Below, in pieces: positions 6,905-8,193 of a stretch of DNA of 8,193 nucleotides. The number at the start of each line of letters is the position of its first letter. Position 1 is the first letter of the stretch. The notes under the pieces are model-generated. The model searched no databases. It saw only the letters and a list, made by a program, of their open reading frames with translations, and was not told the origin of the DNA. Position numbers and translations under genes: made by a program. The stretch comes from an uncultured Clostridia bacterium (GTDB lineage Bacteria > Bacillota > Clostridia > Christensenellales > CASEPJ01): positions 1-8,193 of the forward strand of contig CASEPJ010000152.1 in NCBI GenBank assembly GCA_949289715.1. The letters run 5' to 3'.

Positions 6905-7980
6905 TATTGCGGATACAAATAATTTGCTTTCTTACCGACAGCTTCTTTTTGCGTATTGAAAACTTCCAAATCGAGTAAAAAATAAACACGCTGTAAATGT
7001 TCGTCGTTTTTAATGTAAATATCTCGTTCAAAAAGATCACTGCTGTTAAAATTTTTCTTTAATATACTTAACATTTGGTCCGTTTTGAATTTAGATCGCC
7101 TTTTTATGGCCAAAAAAGGTTTAAAATCCACACCGAGCAAGGCGTGCATCGGTATGATGAATTCCGATTTAACGGTTGCATAAATATCGTCGGCGGAAGA
7201 ATATTCCAACAGTTCCGGTTTGCTGTATTGAAAATTAACAGGAAAGTCTTTCGTTAAAATTTCCGTTTCTTCTAAATATGGAGTAAATTCCTTGCCTAAA
7301 ACATTTTTTCTGTTAAAACTTAATACTGTACAGCCGCTAACAAGTTCCTGCAAAAACAAATCGAGGACGGTTTTTTCATCGTATGTTTCGTTTCCGAAAC
7401 GATTGAATTGCGAAGTAATTTCGGCTATATTGGTTCTGTAGATGTTAAAAATCGTAGTTAGTTTTACGAAAAATATTCTTTTAGACGCAAATCGGTTTAT
7501 TATGCCGTCGCTGTAAAACAAATTTTCCATAATATTGTTGGTAGCAATAAATTCAAGCAAATCCTCCATTTTATTGCATCCTTGAATTTGCCTTACAGGG
7601 GTTTTATAAAGCTTTTCCTGTAATTCATTTTTGTCTATATCCAAAAAATATAAAACTATTTTTTTATTTTGACCCAAAAGGCACCCGGTTTCATACCACG
7701 TTAAATTCTGCAGCACCCTATTTTGTTCCTCGAAAAAAGCTTTAGACAAGACAATAACGGCAATTTTACTGCCTTCGATTTCCTTTTCTGCATTTAATAG
7801 ATATTGATTTTTTTTACATATTTTTAGACTTTTTTGCAAAGAAGAATAATAAATCCCCTGCGCATCTAAAACGTCGATTAAATCTTTTAATTTGCTTTCG
7901 TCTTCTTCAAGATAAGTCAAAAGCATTTTACTGCCTATAATTTCGGTATTTTTCAATTTTTCTTTGGAAAAAATATACAT
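6904..7980 (-). CDS. Divergent TIR-like protein, paralogue of the adjacent TIR protein
   Basis: From the ATG at 7980 the product is 358 residues. GGGGGGAG lies 4 nt upstream of this ATG, whereas the in-frame ATG at 8010 (10 codons more) has none. Residues about 13-150 follow the TIR layout in degenerate form. The first strand is KMLLTYLEEDE (18-28) instead of the usual F-SHS, KIAVIVLSKAF (72-82) is the core strand, and LTWYETGCLLG (93-103) places E97 where E89 stands in the neighbouring TIR protein, but without the usual W three residues before the conserved Glu. The C-terminal region (about 165-338) matches the neighbour at FIIPMHALLGVDFKPF (274-289), LSILKK (304-309) and QRVYFLL (330-336). 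It is probably a duplicated, diverged TIR protein that acts as a partner or sensor; reduced or absent catalysis is possible but unproven. First gene of the operon. Confidence in TIR ancestry is moderate. Confidence 0.72.
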   Translation of the reverse strand: MYIFSKEKLKNTEIIGSKMLLTYLEEDESKLKDLIDVLDAQGIYYSSLQKSLKICKKNQYLLNAEKEIEGSKIAVIVLSKAFFEEQNRVLQNLTWYETGCLLGQNKKIVLYFLDIDKNELQEKLYKTPVRQIQGCNKMEDLLEFIATNNIMENLFYSDGIINRFASKRIFFVKLTTIFNIYRTNIAEITSQFNRFGNETYDEKTVLDLFLQELVSGCTVLSFNRKNVLGKEFTPYLEETEILTKDFPVNFQYSKPELLEYSSADDIYATVKSEFIIPMHALLGVDFKPFLAIKRRSKFKTDQMLSILKKNFNSSDLFERDIYIKNDEHLQRVYFLLDLEVFNTQKEAVGKKANYLYPQ

Positions 7981-7984
7981 AAAT

Positions 7985-7992
7985 CTCCCCCC
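7985..7992 (-). promoter_or_regulatory. Ribosome binding site that fixes the divergent TIR start at 7980
   Basis: GGGGGGAG precedes the ATG at 7980-7978 by 4 nt. The alternative ATG at 8010 is preceded only by a T-rich stretch, so the shorter form is preferred. Confidence 0.75.
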
Positions 7993-8017
7993 GTTTTCGG
8001 CATTTGCCATAAATTAA

Positions 8018-8193
8018 AAAATAAAAAATAATTATTATAAAAATAAATTAAATTTAGATAAAATAAACGATGAAGATGATTTTATAATAAAAAAAATCTT
8101 AAATGAAATAATGAAAAAAATATATAAAGAAAAAGTTATTTTGTTAACAGATAATAATATTGAAGAATTATTTAAAATAATTAAATCTAATAA
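8018..8193 (+). other. Possible partial or decayed coding segment at the right edge
   Basis: A rightward frame stays open from 8018 (after a TAA at 8015-8017) to the window end, about 58 codons in DNA where stops should be frequent. Its later part reads like real protein: DEDDFIIKKILNEI, then KEKVILLTDNNIEELFKIIK. There is no ATG, GTG or TTG until an ATG at 8111, and no ribosome binding site precedes that one. It could be the start of a divergent gene whose true start is unclear, a 5'-truncated remnant, or chance. It is more A-rich than the other genes here. No family is recognised, and it overlaps the candidate operon promoter. Confidence 0.3.
8034..8062 (-). promoter_or_regulatory. Weak candidate promoter of the TIR operon
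   Basis: A perfect TATAAT on the minus strand (8034-8039) lies about 55 nt upstream of the 7980 start. At 17-bp spacing, the -35 position (8057-8062, TTTATC) matches the consensus poorly. The region is so AT-rich that this may be chance, and no operator repeat is evident. Confidence 0.3.

Noticed and set aside
7075..7257. Rightward 60-codon frame inside the divergent TIR gene
   Set aside because: It is an antisense shadow, and the minus-strand product aligns with its paralogue across this region.
1..8193. CRISPR array, insertion sequence or direct repeats
   Set aside because: No regularly spaced repeats, transposase motifs or terminal inverted repeats were seen on reading the window.

Overview
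The window is AT-rich DNA of a bacterium that uses strong Shine-Dalgarno sites (AAGGAGG, GGGGGGAG, AGAGG), a CCA-encoding tRNA gene, standard stop codons and factor-independent hairpin terminators. This fits a low-GC Firmicute-type organism. A GH92 mannosidase suggests a host- or gut-associated uncultured Clostridia or Bacilli lineage. The lineage is inferred from style and gene content only.

Layout from left to right. (1) Positions 1-264, minus strand: a complete tRNA-Leu(CAG), followed downstream by the first 42 codons of an unrecognised gene that runs off the left edge. (2) Positions 265-589: a very AT-rich divergent intergenic region with plausible promoters for the tRNA (leftward) and for the next gene (rightward). 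(3) Positions 590-3875, plus strand: a two-gene unit encoding a cytoplasmic GH92 alpha-mannosidase and, 13 nt later, an HI0933/YhiN (BaiN-like) flavoprotein. (4) Positions 3985-4014: a 13-bp-stem bidirectional terminator between convergent units. (5) Positions 7980-4034, minus strand: a compact three-gene operon encoding a divergent TIR-like protein, a canonical TIR protein that shares its C-terminal domain, and a membrane protein (about three N-terminal TM segments, two TrkA/RCK-like Rossmann domains, C-terminal RyR domain). (6) Positions 8011-8193: an AT-rich edge with a weak operon promoter and an open rightward frame that has no convincing start.

The main point of interest is the three-gene operon. 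TIR domains with the catalytic glutamate can make ADP-ribose-type signals from NAD+. Prokaryotic RyR domains have been proposed by comparative genomics to sense nucleotide-type ligands in conflict systems. The arrangement therefore reads as a Thoeris-like signalling pair: TIR enzyme(s) that produce a messenger, and a membrane effector with a RyR sensor that would alter the membrane when triggered. This is inference from domain logic. The domain calls come from motifs read by eye, with no database search.

Three starts are worth noting. The membrane protein should start at 5875 rather than the upstream GTG at 5911, and the divergent TIR protein at 7980 rather than the ATG at 8010; in both cases a strong ribosome binding site decides it. 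The flavoprotein start at 2649 has no visible ribosome binding site.
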